Of a DNA stretch of 64,000 nt, positions 9,150-21,399 are shown in pieces. How positions within the stretch are numbered: position 1 is the stretch's first letter; each line of letters opens with the position of its first letter. The stretch spans positions 1-64,000 of the forward strand of contig NW_027460421.1 of assembly GCF_050947875.1 (NCBI RefSeq), written 5' to 3'. The DNA is from Dermacentor variabilis (lineage: Eukaryota; Arthropoda; Arachnida; Ixodida; Ixodidae). The position numbers were made by a program, and so were the translations under genes. The notes under the pieces were generated by a model. It did not search any database. It had not been told where the DNA came from and saw only the letters and a program-made list of their open reading frames with translations.

Positions 9150-11090
9150 CACCATTTGCATGCATATCGTGCGGTTTTGCAGAAAACTGCGTCCGCGTCT
9201 ACCAAAAGATGCATGTGCATGCTTAAAACGCGTTTTGGCACAAATCCATGTGCGGGTGCTTAAAAGAGCAGCATCGGCATGCTTTTCACGTCGTTTGGTA
9301 GAAATCCACGTGCGCGTTCTGCCAAAAGCACCATTTGCATGTATATCGTGTGGTTTTGCAGAAAACTGCGTCCGCGTCTACCAAAAGATGCATGTGCATG
9401 CTTAAAACGCGTTTTGGCACAAATCCATGTGCGGGTGCTAAAAAGAGCAGCATCGGCATGCTTTTCACGTCGTTTGGTAGAAATCCACGTGCGCGTTCTG
9501 CCAAAAGCGCCATTTGCATGCATATCGTGTGGTTTTGCAGAAAACTGCGTCCGCGTCTACCAAAAGATGCATGTGCATGCTTAAAACGCGTTTTGGCACA
9601 AATCCATGTGCGGGTGCTAAAAAGAGCAGCATCGGCATGCTTTTCACGTCGTTTGGTAGAAATCCACGTGCGCGTTCTGCCAAAAGCACCATTTGCATGC
9701 ATATCGTGTGGTTTTGCAGAAAAGTGCGTCCGCGTCTACCAAAAGATGCATGTGCATGCTTAAAACGCGTTTTGGCACAAATCCATGTGCCGGTGCTAAA
9801 AAGAGCAGCATCGGCACGCTTTTCACGTCGTTTGGTATAAATCCACGTGCGCGTTCTGCCAAAAGCACCATTTGCATGCATATCGTGTGGTTTTGCAGAA
9901 AACTGCGTCCGCGTCTACCAAAAGATGCAAGTGCATGCTTAAAACGCGTTTTGGCATAAATCCATGTGCGGGTGCTAAAAAGAGCAGCATCGGCATGCTT
10001 TTCACGTCGTTTGGTAGAAATCCACGTGCGCGTTCTGCCAAAAGCACCATTTGCATGCATATCGTGTGGTTTTGCAGAAAACTGCGTCCGCGTCTACCAA
10101 AAGATGCATCTGCATGCTTAACACGCGTTTTGGCACAAATCCATGGGCAGGTGCTAAAAAGAGCAGCATCGGCATGCTTTTCACGTGGTTTGGTAGAAAT
10201 CCACGTGCGCGTTCTGCCAAAAGCACCATTTGCATGCATATCGTGTGGTTTTGCAGAAAACTGCGTCCGCGTCTACCAAAAGATGCATGTGCATGCTTAA
10301 AACGCGTTTTGGCACAAATCCATGTGCGGGTGCCAAAAAGAGCAGCATCGGCATGCTTTTCACGTCGTTTGGTAGAAATCCACGTGCGCGTTCTGCCAAA
10401 AGCACCATTTGCATGCATATCGTGTGGTTTTGCAGAAAACTGCGTCCGCGTCTACCAAAAGATGCATGTGCTGCTTAAAACGCGTTTTGGCACAAATCCA
10501 TGTGCGGGTGCTAAAAAGAGCAGCATCGGCATGCTTTTCACGTCGTTTGGTAGAAATCCACGTGCGCGTTATGCCAAAAGCACCATTTGCATGTATAACG
10601 TGTGGTTTTGCAGAAAACTGCGTCCGCGTCTATCAAAAGATGCATGTGCATGCTTAAAACGCGTTTTGGCACAAATCCATGTGCGGGTGCTAAAAAGAGC
10701 AGCATCGGCATGCTTTTCACGTCGTTTGGTAGAAATCCACGTGCGCGTTCTGCCAAAAGCGCCATTTGCATGCATATCGTGTGGTTTTGCAGAAAACTGC
10801 GTCCGCGTCTACCAAAAGATGCATGTGCATGCTTAAAACGCGTTTTGACACAAATCCATGTGCGGGTGCTAAAAAGAGCAACATCGGCATGCTTTTCACG
10901 TCGTTTGGTAGAAATCCACGTGCGCGTTCTGCCAAAAGCACCATTTGCATGCATATCATGAGGTTTTGCAGAAAACTGCGTCCGCGTCTACCAAAAGATA
11001 CATGTGCATGCTTAAAACGCGTTTTGGCACAAATCCATGTGCGGGTGCTAAAAAGAGCAGCATCGGCATGCTTTTCACGTCGTTTGGTAG
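9150..11090 (+). repeat. Segment copied at +3,221 bp (first member)
   Basis: Marks GGTGCTTAAAAGAGC (about 9255), CATGTATATCG, GGTATAAATCC (about 9834), CATGGGCAGG (about 10142), CACGTGGTTTGG, GTGCCAAAAAG (about 10331), GTGCTGCTT, GCGTTATGCC with CATGTATAACG (about 10568-10600), CTATCAAAAG, AGAGCAACATCGG and TATCATGAGG (about 10957) all recur 3,221 bp later (18 x 179 minus 1). The match ends where this copy runs into the third 6-monomer HOR. Confidence 0.83.
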
Positions 11091-12060
11091 AAATCCACGT
11101 GCGCGTTCTGCCAAAAGCGCCATTTGCATGCATATCGTGTGGTTTTGCAGAAAACTGCGTCCGCGTCTACCAAAAGATGCATGTGCATGCTTAAAACGCG
11201 TTTTGGCACAAATGCATGTGCGGGTGCTAAAAAGAGCAGCATCGGCATGCTTTTCACGTCGTTTGGTAGAAATCCACGTGCGCGTTCTGCCAAAAGCACC
11301 ATTTGCATGCATATCGTGTGGTTTTGCAGAAAACTGCGTCCGCGTCTACCAAAAGATGCAAGTGCATGCTTAAAACGCGTTTTGGCACAAATCCATGTGC
11401 GGGTGCTAAAAAGAGCAGCATCGGCATGCTTTTCACGTCGTTTGGTAGAAATCCACGTGCGCGTTCTGCCAAAAGCACCATTTGCATGCATATCGTGTGG
11501 TTTTGCAGAAAACTGCGTCCGCGTCTACCAAAAGATGCATGTGCATGCTTAACACGCGTTTTGGCACAAATCCATGTGCGGGTGCTAAAAAGAGCAGCAT
11601 CGGCATGCTTTTCACGTCGTTTGGTAGAAATCCACGTGCGCGTTCTGCCAAAAGCGCCATTTGCATGCATATCGTGTGGTTTCGCAGAAAACTGCGTCCG
11701 CGTCTACCAAAAGATGCATGTGCATACTTAAAACGCGTTTTGGAACAAATCCATGTGCCGGTGCTAAAAAGAGCAGCATCGGCACGCTTTTCACGTCGTT
11801 TGGTAGAAATCCACGTGCGTGTTCTGCCAAAAGCACCATTTGCATGCATATCGTGTGGTTTTGCAGAAAACTGCGTCCGCGTCTACCAAAAGATGCAAGT
11901 GCATGCTTAAAACGAGTTTTATCACAAATCCATGTGCCGGTGCTAAAAAGAGCAGCATCGGCAGACTTTTCACGTCGTTTGGTAGAAATCCACGTGCGCG
12001 TTCTGCCAAAAGCACCATTTGCATGCATATCGTGAGGTTTTGCAGAAAACTGCGTCCGCC
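10990..12060 (+). repeat. 6-monomer HOR, copy 3 (displaced)
   Basis: The full mark set of the 1,074-bp HOR reappears here, 3,042 bp after copy 2: AAATGCATGTG near 11211, GGTTTCGCAG near 11680, CATACTTAAAACG near 11723, TTTTATCACAAATCC near 11917, CAGACTTTTC near 11962, TATCGTGAGG near 12029. Private changes include GCGTGTTCTGCC near 11817 and AAAACGAGTTTTATC near 11909. The copy lies inside the 3.2-kb unit but is absent from that unit's second member. Confidence 0.82.
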
Positions 12061-12370
12061 TCTACCAAAAGATGCATGTGCATGCTTAACACGCGTTTTG
12101 GCACAAATCCATGTGCGGGTGCTAAAAAGAGCAGCATCGGCATGCTTTTCACGTCGTTTGGTAGAAATCCACGCGCGCGTTCTGCCAAAAGCACCATTTG
12201 CATGCATATCGTGTGGTTTTGCCGAAAACTGCGTCCGCGTCTACCAAAAGATGCATGTGCATGCTTAAAACGCGTTTTGGCACAAATCCATGTGCGGGTG
12301 CTAAAAAGAGCAGCATCGGCATGCTTTTCACGTCGTTTGGTAGAAATCCACGTGCGCGTTCTGCCAAAAG

Positions 12371-14311
12371 CACCATTTGCATGCATATCGTGCGGTTTTG
12401 CAGAAAACTGCGTCCGCGTCTACCAAAAGATGCATGTGCATGCTTAAAACGCGTTTTGGCACAAATCCATGCGCGGGTGCTTAAAAGAGCAGCATTGGCA
12501 TGCTTTTCACGTCGTTTGGTAGAAATCCACGTGCGCGTTCTGCCAAAAGCACCATTTGCATGTATATCGTGTGGTTTTGCAGAAAACTGCGTCCGCGTCT
12601 ACCAAAAGATGCATGTGCATGCTTAAAACGCGTTTTGGCACAAATCCATGTGCGGGTGCTAAAAAGAGCAGCATCGGCATGCTTTTCACGTCGTTTGGTA
12701 GAAATCCACGTGCGCGTTCTGCCAAAAGCGCCATTTGCATGCATATCGTGTGGTTTTGCAGAAAACTGCGTCCGCGTCTACCAAAAGATGCATGTGCATG
12801 CTTAAAACGCGTTTTGGCACAAATCCATGTGCGGGTGCTAAAAAGAGCAGCATCGGCATGCTTTTCACGTCGTTTGGTAGAAATCCACGTGCGCGTTCTG
12901 CCAAAAGCACCATTTGCATGCATATCGTGTGGTTTTGCAGAAAAGTGCGTCCGCGTCTACCAAAAGATGCATGTGCATGCTTAAAACGCGTTTTGGCACA
13001 AATCCATGTGCCGGTGCTAAAAAGAGCAGCATCGGCACGCTTTTCACGTCGTTTGGTATAAATCCACGTGCGCGTTCTGCCAAAAGCACCATTTGCATGC
13101 ATATCGTGTGGTTTTGCAGAAAACTGCGTCCGCGTCTACCAAAAGATGCAAGTGCATGCTTAAAACGCGTTTTGGCATAAATCCATGTGCGGGTGCTAAA
13201 AAGAGCAGCATCGGCATGCTTTTCACGTCGTTTGGTAGAAATCCACGTGCGCGTTCTGCCAAAAGCACCATTTGCATGCATATCGTGTGGTTTTGCAGAA
13301 AACTGCGTCCGCGTCTACCAAAAGATGCATCTGCATGCTTAACACGCGTTTTGGCACAAATCCATGGGCAGGTGCTAAAAAGAGCAGCATCGGCATGCTT
13401 TTCACGTGGTTTGGTAGAAATCCACGTGCGCGTTCTGCCAAAAGCACCATTTGCATGCATATCGTGTGGTTTTGCAGAAAGCTGCGTCCGCGTCTACCAA
13501 AAGATGCATGTGCATGCTTAAAACGCGTTTTGGCACAAATCCATGTGCGGGTGCCAAAAAGAGCAGCATCGGCATGCTTTTCACGTCGTTTGGTAGAAAT
13601 CCACGTGCGCGTTCTGCCAAAAGCACCATTTGCATGCATATCGTGTGGTTTTGCAGAAAACTGCGTCCGCGTCTACCAAAAGATGCATGTGCTGCTTAAA
13701 ACGCGTTTTGGCACAAATCCATGTGCGGGTGCTAAAAAGAGCAGCATCGGCATGCTTTTCACGTCGTTTGGTAGAAATCCACGTGCGCGTTATGCCAAAA
13801 GCACCATTTGCATGTATAACGTGTGGTTTTGCAGAAAACTGCGTCCGCGTCTATCAAAAGATGCATGTGCATGCTTAAAACGCGTTTTGGCACAAATCCA
13901 TGTGCGGGTGCTAAAAAGAGCAGCATCGGCATGCTTTTCACGTCGTTTGGTAGAAATCCACGTGCGCGTTCTGCCAAAAGCGCCATTTGCATGCATATCG
14001 TGTGGTTTTGCAGAAAACTGCGTCCGCGTCTACCAAAAGATGCATGTGCATGCTTAAAACGCGTTTTGGCACAAATCCATGTGCGGGTGCTAAAAAGAGC
14101 AACATCGGCATGCTTTTCACGTCGTTTGGTAGAAATCCACGTGCGCGTTCTGCCAAAAGCACCATTTGCATGCATATCATGAGGTTTTGCAGAAAACTGC
14201 GTCCGCGTCTACCAAAAGATACATGTGCATGCTTAAAACGCGTTTTGGCACAAATCGATGTGCGGGTGCTAAAAAGAGCAGCATCGGCATGCTTTTCACG
14301 TCGTTTGGTAG
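12371..14311 (+). repeat. Segment copied at +3,221 bp (second member)
   Basis: Second member of the 3,221-bp-offset pair. It keeps GGTGCTTAAAAGAGC (about 12476), GGTATAAATCC (about 13055), CATGGGCAGG (about 13363), GTGCCAAAAAG (about 13552), CATGTATAACG (about 13810) and TATCATGAGG (about 14177). Differences are few: CATGCGCGGG and AGCATTGG near 12470-12495, AGAAAGCTGCG near 13485, AAATCGATGTG near 14256. Its last 0.8 kb is duplicated again in the 2,689-bp block. Confidence 0.83.
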
Positions 14312-16200
14312 AAATCCACGTGCGCATTCTGCCAAAAGCACCATTTGCATGCATATCGTGTGGTTTTGCAGAAAAGTGCGTCCGCGTCTACCAAAAGATG
14401 CATGTGCATGCTTAAAACGCGTTTTGGCACAAATACATGTGCCGGTGCTAAAAAGAGCAGCATCGGCACGCTTTTCACGTCGTTTGGTAGAAATCCACGT
14501 GCGCGTTCTGCCAAAAGCACCATTTGCATGCATATCGTGTGGTTTTGCAGAAAACTGCGTCCGCGTCTACCAAAAGATACAAGTGCATGCTTAAAACGCG
14601 TTTTGGCATAAATCCATGTGCGGGTGCTAAAAAGAGCAGCATCGGCATGCTTTTCACGTCGTTTGGTAGAAATCCACGTGCGCGTTCTGCCAAAAGCCCC
14701 ATTTGCATGCATATCGTGTGGTTTTGCAGGAAACTGCGTCCGCGTCTACCAAAAGATGCATGTGCATGCTTAACACGCGTTTTGGCACAAATCCATGTGC
14801 GGGTGCTAAAAAGAGCAGCATCGGCATGCTTTTCACGTGGTTTGGTAGAAATCCACGTGCACGTGCGCGTTCTGCCAAAAGCACCATTTGCATGCATATC
14901 GTGTGGTTTTGCAGAAAACTGCGTCCGCGTCTACCAAAAGATGCATGTGCATGCTTAAAACGCGTTTTGGCACAAATCCACGTGCGGGTGCTAAAAAGAG
15001 CAGCATCGGCATGCATTTCACGTCGTTTGGTGGAAATCCACGTGCGCGTTCTGCCAAAAGCACCAGTTGCATGCATATCGTGCGGTTTTGCAGAAAACTG
15101 CGTCCGCGTCTACCAAAAGATGCATGTGCATGCTTAAAACGCGTTTTGGCACAAATCCATGTGCGGGTGCTAAAAAGAGCAGCATCGGCACGCTTTTCAC
15201 GTCGTTTGGTAGAAATCCACGTGCGCGTTCTGCCAAAAGCACCATTTGCATGCATATCGTGTGGTTTTGCAGAAAACTGCGTCCGCGTCTACCAAAAGAT
15301 GCAAGTGCATGCTTAAAACGCGTTTTGGCATAAATCCATGTGCGGGTGCTAAAAAGAGCAGCATCGGCATGCTTTTCACGTCGTTTGGTAGAAATCCACG
15401 TGCGCGTTCTGCCAAAAGCACCATTTGCATGCATATCGTGCGGTTTTGCAGAAAACTGCGTCCGCGTCTACCAAAAGATGCATGTGCATGCTTAAAACGC
15501 GTTTTGGCACAAATCCATGTGCGGGTGCTAAAAAGAGCAGCATCGGCATGCTTTTCACGTCGTTTGGTAGAAATCCACGTGCGCGTTCTGCCAAAAGCAC
15601 CATTTGCATGCATATCGTGCGGTTTTGCAGAAAACTGCGTCCGCGTCTACCAAAAGATGCATGTGCATGCTTAAAACGCGTTTTGGCACAAATCCATGTG
15701 CCGGTGCTAAAAAGAGCAGCATCGGCATGCTTTTCACGTCGTTTGGTAGAAATCCACGTGCGCGTTCTGCGAAAAGCACCATTTGCATGCATATCGTGTG
15801 GTTTTGCAGAAAAGTGCGTCCACGTCTACCAAAAGATGCATGTGCATGTTTAAACGCGTTTTAGCACAAATCCATGTGCCGGTGCTAAAAAGAGCAGCAT
15901 CGGCAGGCTTTTCACGTCGTTTGGTAGAAATCCACGTGCGCGTTCTGCCAAAAGCACCATTTGCATGCATATCGTGTGGTTTTGCAGAAAACTGCGTCCG
16001 CGTCTACCAAAAGATGCATGTGCATACTTAACACGCGTTTTGGCACAAATCTATGTGCGGGTGCTAAAAAGAGCAGCATCGGCATGCTTTTCACGTCGTT
16101 TGGTAGAAATCCACGCGCGCGTTCTGCCAAAAGCACCATTTGCATGCATATCGTGTGGTTTTGCCGAAAACTGCGTCCGCATCTACCAAAAGATGCATGT
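13512..16200 (+). repeat. 2,689-bp tandem duplication, copy 1
   Basis: Fifteen monomers whose marks all recur 2,689 bp later: GTGCCAAAAAG, GTGCTGCTT, CATGTATAACG, AAATCGATGTG, GCGCATTCTGCC, AAATACATGTG, AAAGCCCCATTT, the CACGTGCACGTG insertion (14854), GCATGCATTTCACG (about 15012), CACCAGTTGC (about 15061), GTTTAAAC (15848) and GCCGAAAAC (16163). The offset is 15 x 179 plus 4, explained by the 6-bp insertion and two 178-bp monomers. Private changes are very few, for example GATACAAGTGC and CAGGAAACTGCG near 14577 and 14726. Confidence 0.9.
14854..14865 (+). other. 6-bp duplication CACGTGCACGTG, first instance
   Basis: Subrepeat C normally reads ATCCACGTGCGCG. Here CACGTG is doubled to CACGTGCACGTG, making a 185-bp monomer. 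The 12-mer is itself palindromic. In the clean part of the array I saw it only here and 2,689 bp downstream, so it dates to before that duplication. Confidence 0.92.
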
Positions 16201-18889
16201 GCATGCTTAAAACGCGTTTTGGCACAAATCCATGTGCGGGTGCCAAAAAGAGCAGCATCGGCATGCTTTTCACGTCGTTTGGTAGAAATCCACGTGCGCG
16301 TTCTGCCAAAAGCACCATTTGCATGCATATCGTGTGGTTTTGCAGAAAACTGCGTCCGCGTCTACCAAAAGATGCATGTGCTGCTTAAAACGCGTTTTGG
16401 CACAAATCCATGTGCGGGTGCTAAAAAGAGCAGCATCGGCATGCTTTTCACGTCGTTTGGTAGAAATCCACGTGCGCGTTATGCCAAAAGCACCATTTGC
16501 ATGTATAACGTGTGGTTTTGCAGAAAACTGCGTCCGCGTCTATCAAAAGATGCATGTGCATGCTTAAAACGCGTTTTGGCACAAATCCATGTGCGGGTGC
16601 TAAAAAGAGCAGCATCGGCATGCTTTTCACGTCGTTTGGTAGAAATCCACGTGCGCGTTCTGCCAAAAGCGCCATTTGCATGCATATCGTGTGGTTTTGC
16701 AGAAAACTGCGTCCGCGTCTACCAAAAGATGCATGTGCATGCTTAAAACGCGTTTTGGCACAAATCCATGTGCGGGTGCTAAAAAGAGCAACATCGGCAT
16801 GCTTTTCACGTCGTTTGGTAGAAATCCACGTGCGCGTTCTGCCAAAAGCACCATTTGCATGCATATCATGAGGTTTTGCAGAAAACTGCGTCCGCGTCTA
16901 CCAAAAGATACATGTGCATGCTTAAAACGCGTTTTGGCACAAATCGATGTGCGGGTGCTAAAAAGAGCAGCATCGGCATGCTTTTCACGTCGTTTGGTAG
17001 AAATCCACGTGCGCATTCTGCCAAAAGCACCATTTGCATGCATATCGTGTGGTTTTGCAGAAAAGTGCGTCCGCGTCTACCAAAAGATGCATGTGCATGC
17101 TTAAAACGCGTTTTGGCACAAATACATGTGCCGGTGCTAAAAAGAGCAGCATCGGCACGCTTTTCACGTCGTTTGGTAGAAATCCACGTGCGCGTTCTGC
17201 CAAAAGCACCATTTGCATGCATATCGTGTGGTTTTGCAGAAAACTGCGTCCGCGTCTACCAAAAGATGCAAGTGCATGCTTAAAACGCGTTTTGGCATAA
17301 ATCCATGTGCGGGTGCTAAAAAGAGCAGCATCGGCATGCTTTTCACGTCGTTTGGTAGAAATCCACGTGCGCGTTCTGCCAAAAGCCCCATTTGCATGCA
17401 TATCGTGTGGTTTTGCAGAAAACTGCGTCCGCGTCTACCAAAAGATGCATGTGCATGCTTAACACGCGTTTTGGCACAAATCCATGTGCGGGTGCTAAAA
17501 AGAGCAGCATCGGCATGCTTTTCACGTGGTTTGGTAGAAATCCACGTGCACGTGCGCGTTCTGCCAAAAGCACCATTTGCATGCATATCGTGTGGTTTTG
17601 CAGAAAACTGCGTCCGCGTCTACCAAAAGATGCATGTGCATGCTTAAAACGCGTTTTGGCACAAATCCACGTGCGGGTGCTAAAAAGAGCAGCATCGGCA
17701 TGCATTTCACGTCGTTTGGTGGAAATCCACGTGCGCGTTCTGCCAAAAGCACCAGTTGCATGCATATCGTGCGGTTTTGCAGAAAACTGCGTCCGCGTCT
17801 ACCAAAAGATGCATGTGCATGCTTAAAACGCGTTTTGGCACAAATCCATGTGCGGGTGCTAAAAAGAGCAGCATCGGCACGCTTTTCACGTCGTTTGGTA
17901 GAAATCCACGTGCGCGTTCTGCCAAAAGCACCATTTGCATGCATATCGTGTGGTTTTGCAGAAAACTGCGTCCGCGTCTACCAAAAGATGCAAGTGCATG
18001 CTTAAAACGCGTTTTGGCATAAATCCATGTGCGGGTGCTAAAAAGAGCAGCATCGGCATGCTTTTCACGTCGTTTGGTAGAAATCCACGTGCGCGTTCTG
18101 CCAAAAGCACCATTTGCATGCATATCGTGCGGTTTTGCAGAAAACTGCGTCCGCGTCTACCAAAAGATGCATGTGCATGCTTAAAACGCGTTTTGGCACA
18201 AATCCATGTGCGGGTGCTAAAAAGAGCAGCATCGGCATGCTTTTCACGTCGTTTGGTAGAAATCCACGTGCGCGTTCTGCCAAAAGCACCATTTGCATGC
18301 ATATCGTGCGGTTTTGCAGAAAACTGCGTCCGCGTCTACCAAAAGATGCATGTGCATGCTTAAAACGCGTTTTGGCACAAATCCATGTGCCGGTGCTAAA
18401 AAGAGCAGCATCGGCATGCTTTTCACGTCGTTTGGTAGAAATCCACGTGCGCGTTCTGCGAAAAGCACCATTTGCATGCATATCGTGTGGTTTTGCAGAA
18501 AAGTGCGTCCACGTCTACCAAAAGATGCATGTGCATGTTTAAACGCGTTTTAGCACAAATCCATGTGCCGGTGCTAAAAAGAGCAGCATCGGCAGGCTTT
18601 TCACGTCGTTTGGTAGAAATCCACGTGCGCGTTCTGCCAAAAGCACCATTTGCATGCATATCGTGTGGTTTTGCAGAAAACTGCGTCCGCGTCTACCAAA
18701 AGATGCATGTGCATACTTAACACGCGTTTTGGCACAAATCTATGTGCGGGTGCTAAAAAGAGCAGTATCGGCATGCTTTTCACGTCGTTTGGTAGAAATC
18801 CACGCGCGCGTTCTGCCAAAAGCACCATTTGCATGCATATCGTGTGGTTTTGCCGAAAACTGCGTCCGCATCTACCAAAAGATGCATGT
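16201..18889 (+). repeat. 2,689-bp tandem duplication, copy 2
   Basis: Directly abuts copy 1 and follows it base for base apart from scattered single changes, for example GCAAGTGC at 17269 where copy 1 has ACAAGTGC, and AGCAGTATCGG near 18762. It carries the second CACGTGCACGTG insertion (17543), GTTTAAAC at 18537 and GCCGAAAAC at 18852. This is the cleanest recent segmental duplication in the window. Confidence 0.9.
17543..17554 (+). other. 6-bp duplication CACGTGCACGTG, second instance
   Basis: Same insertion as at 14854, at an offset of exactly 2,689 bp. The shared insertion is strong evidence that the two 15-monomer blocks are copies of one another rather than independently similar. Confidence 0.92.
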
Positions 18890-20970
18890 GCATGCTTAAA
18901 ACGCGTTTTGGCACAAATCCATGTGCGGGTGCTAAAAAGAGCAGCATCGGCATGCTTTTCACGTCGTTTGGTAGAAATCCACGTGCGCGTTCTGTCAAAA
19001 GCACCATTTGCATGCATATCGTGCGGTTTTGCAGAAAACTGCGTCCGCGTCTACCAAAAGATGCATGTGCATGCCTAAAACGCGTTTTGGCACAAATCCA
19101 TGCGCCGGTGCTAAAAAGCGCAGCATCGGCACGCTTTTCACGGCGTTTGGTAGAAATCCACGTGCGCGTTCTGCCAAAAGCACCATTTGCATGCATATCG
19201 TGTGGTTTTGCAGAAAACTGCGTCCGCGTCTACCAAAAGATGCAAGTGCATGCTTAAAACGCGTTTTGGCATAAATCCATGTGCGGGTGCTAAAAAGAGC
19301 AGCATCGGCATGCTTTTCACGTCGTTTGGTAGAAATCCACGTGCGCGTTCTGCCAAAAGCCCCATTTGCATGCATATCGTGTGGTTTTGCAGAAAACTGC
19401 GTCCGCGTCTACCAAAAGATGCATGTGCATACTTAACACGCGTTTTGGCACAAATCCATGTGCGGGTGCTAAAAAGAGCAGCATCGGCATGCTTTTCACG
19501 TGCTTTGGTAGAAATCCACGTGCGCGTTCTGCCAAAAGCACCATTTGCATGCATATCGTGTGGTTTTGCAGAAAACTGCGTCCGCGTCTACCAAAAGATG
19601 CATGTGCATGCTTAAAACGCGTTTTGGCACAAATCCATGTGCGGGTGCTAAAAAGAGCAGCATCGGCATGCTTTTCACGTCGTTTGGTAGAAATCCACGT
19701 GCGCGTTCTGCCAAAAGCACCATTTGCATGCATATCATGTGGTTTCGCAGAAAACTGCGTCCGCGTCTACCAAAAGATGCATGTGCATGCTTAAAACGCG
19801 TTTTGGCACAAATCCATGTGCGGGTGCTAAAAAGAGCAGCATCGGCATGCTTTTCACGTCGTTTGGTAGAAATCCACGTGCGCGTTCTGCCAAAAGCACC
19901 ATTTGCATGCATATCGTGTGGTTTTGCAGAAAACTGAGTCCTCGTCTACCAAAAGCTGCATGTGCATGCTTAAAACGCGTTTTGGCACAAAACCATGTGC
20001 GGGTGCTAAAAAGAGCAGCACCGGCATGCTTTTCACGTCGTTTGGTAGAAATCCACGTGCGCGTTCTGCCAAAAGCACCATTTGCATGCATATCGTGTGG
20101 TTTTGCAGAAAAGTGCGTCCGCGTCTACCAAAAGATGCATGTGCATGCTTAAAACGCGTTTTGGCACAAATCCATGTGCGGGTGCTAAAAAGAGCAGCAT
20201 CGGCATGCTTTTCACGTCGTTTGGTAGAAATCCACGTGCGCGTTCTGCCAAAAGCACCATTTGCATGCATATCGTGCGGTTTTGCAGAAAACTGCGTCCG
20301 CGTCTACCAAAAGATGCATGTGCATGCTTAAAACGCGTTTTGGCACAAATCCATGTGCGGGTGCTAAAAAGAGCAGCATCGGCATGCTTTTCACGTCGTT
20401 TGGTAGAAATACACGTGCGCGTTCTGCCAAAAGCACCATTTGCATGCATATCGTGTGGTTTTGCAGAAAAGTGCGTCCGCGTCTACCAAAAGATGCATGT
20501 GCATGCTTAAAACGCGTTTTGGCACAAATCCATGTGCGGGTGCTAAAAAGAGCAGCATCGGCATGCATTTCACGTCGTTTGGTAGAAATCCACGTGCGCG
20601 TTCTGCCAAAAGCACCATTTGCATGCATATCGTGCGGTTTTGTAGAAAACTGCGTCCGCGTCTACCAAAAGATGCATGTGCATGCTTAAAACGCGTTTTG
20701 GCACAAATCCATGTGCCGGTGCTAAAAAGAGCAGCATCGGCATGCTTTTCACGTCGTTTGGTAGAAATCCACGTGCGCGTTCTGCGAAAAGCACCATTTG
20801 CATGCATATCGTGTGGTTTTTGCAGAAAAGTGCGTCCACGTCTACCAAAAGATGCATGTGCATGTTTAAACGCGTTTTAGCACAAATCCATGTGCCGGTG
20901 CTAAAAAGAGCAGCATCGGCAGGCTTTTCACGTCGTTTGGTAGAAATCCACGTGCGCGTTCTGCCAAAAG
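18200..20970 (+). repeat. Large HOR, copy 1 (about 2.8 kb)
   Basis: Marks GTTTAAAC (18537), TGCATACTTAACACG with AAATCTATGTG (about 18713-18740), GCCGAAAAC (18852), TTCTGTCAAAAG (about 18991), CATGCGCCGG with AAAGCGCAGC (about 19100), CACGGCGTTTGG (about 19138), AAAGCCCCATTT, CACGTGCTTTGG (about 19497), TATCATGTGGTTTCGC (about 19735), AAATACACGTG (about 20408), GGTTTTGTAGAAAAC (about 20636) and GTGGTTTTTGCAG (about 20813) recur at +3,757 and then +3,578. The 179-bp drop shows one monomer lost from the second copy near 19.9-20.1 kb. Confidence 0.85.
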
Positions 20971-21399
20971 CACCATTTGCATGCATATCGTGTGGTTTTG
21001 GAGAAAACTGCGTCCGCGTCTACCAAAAGATGCATGTGCATGCTTAAAACGCGTTTTGGCACAAATCCATGTGCCGGTGCTAAAAAGAGCAGCATCGGCA
21101 CGCTTTTCACGTCGTTTGGTAGAAATCCACGTGCGCGTTCTGCCAAAAGCACCATTTGCATGCATATCGTGTGGTTTTGCAGAAAACTGCGTCCGCGTCT
21201 ACCAAAAGATGCATGTGCATGCTTAAAACGCGTTTTGGCACAAATCCATGTGCCGGTGCTAAAAAGAGCAGCATCGGCACGCTTTTCACGTCGTTTGGTA
21301 GAAATCCACGTGCGCGTTCTGCCAAAAGCACCATTTGCATGCATATCGTGTGGTTTTGCAGAAAACTGCGTCCGCGTCTACCAAAAGATGCAAGTGCAT

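Noticed and set aside
10051..10836. 261-codon open frames (also at 3073, 5040, 13272, 15961, 26523, 27238, 29919, 32422, 41170, 62006)
   Set aside because: Most cross a 178-bp GTGCTGCTT monomer or another short monomer whose missing base cancels one frame slip. They are repeat by-products, not conserved genes.
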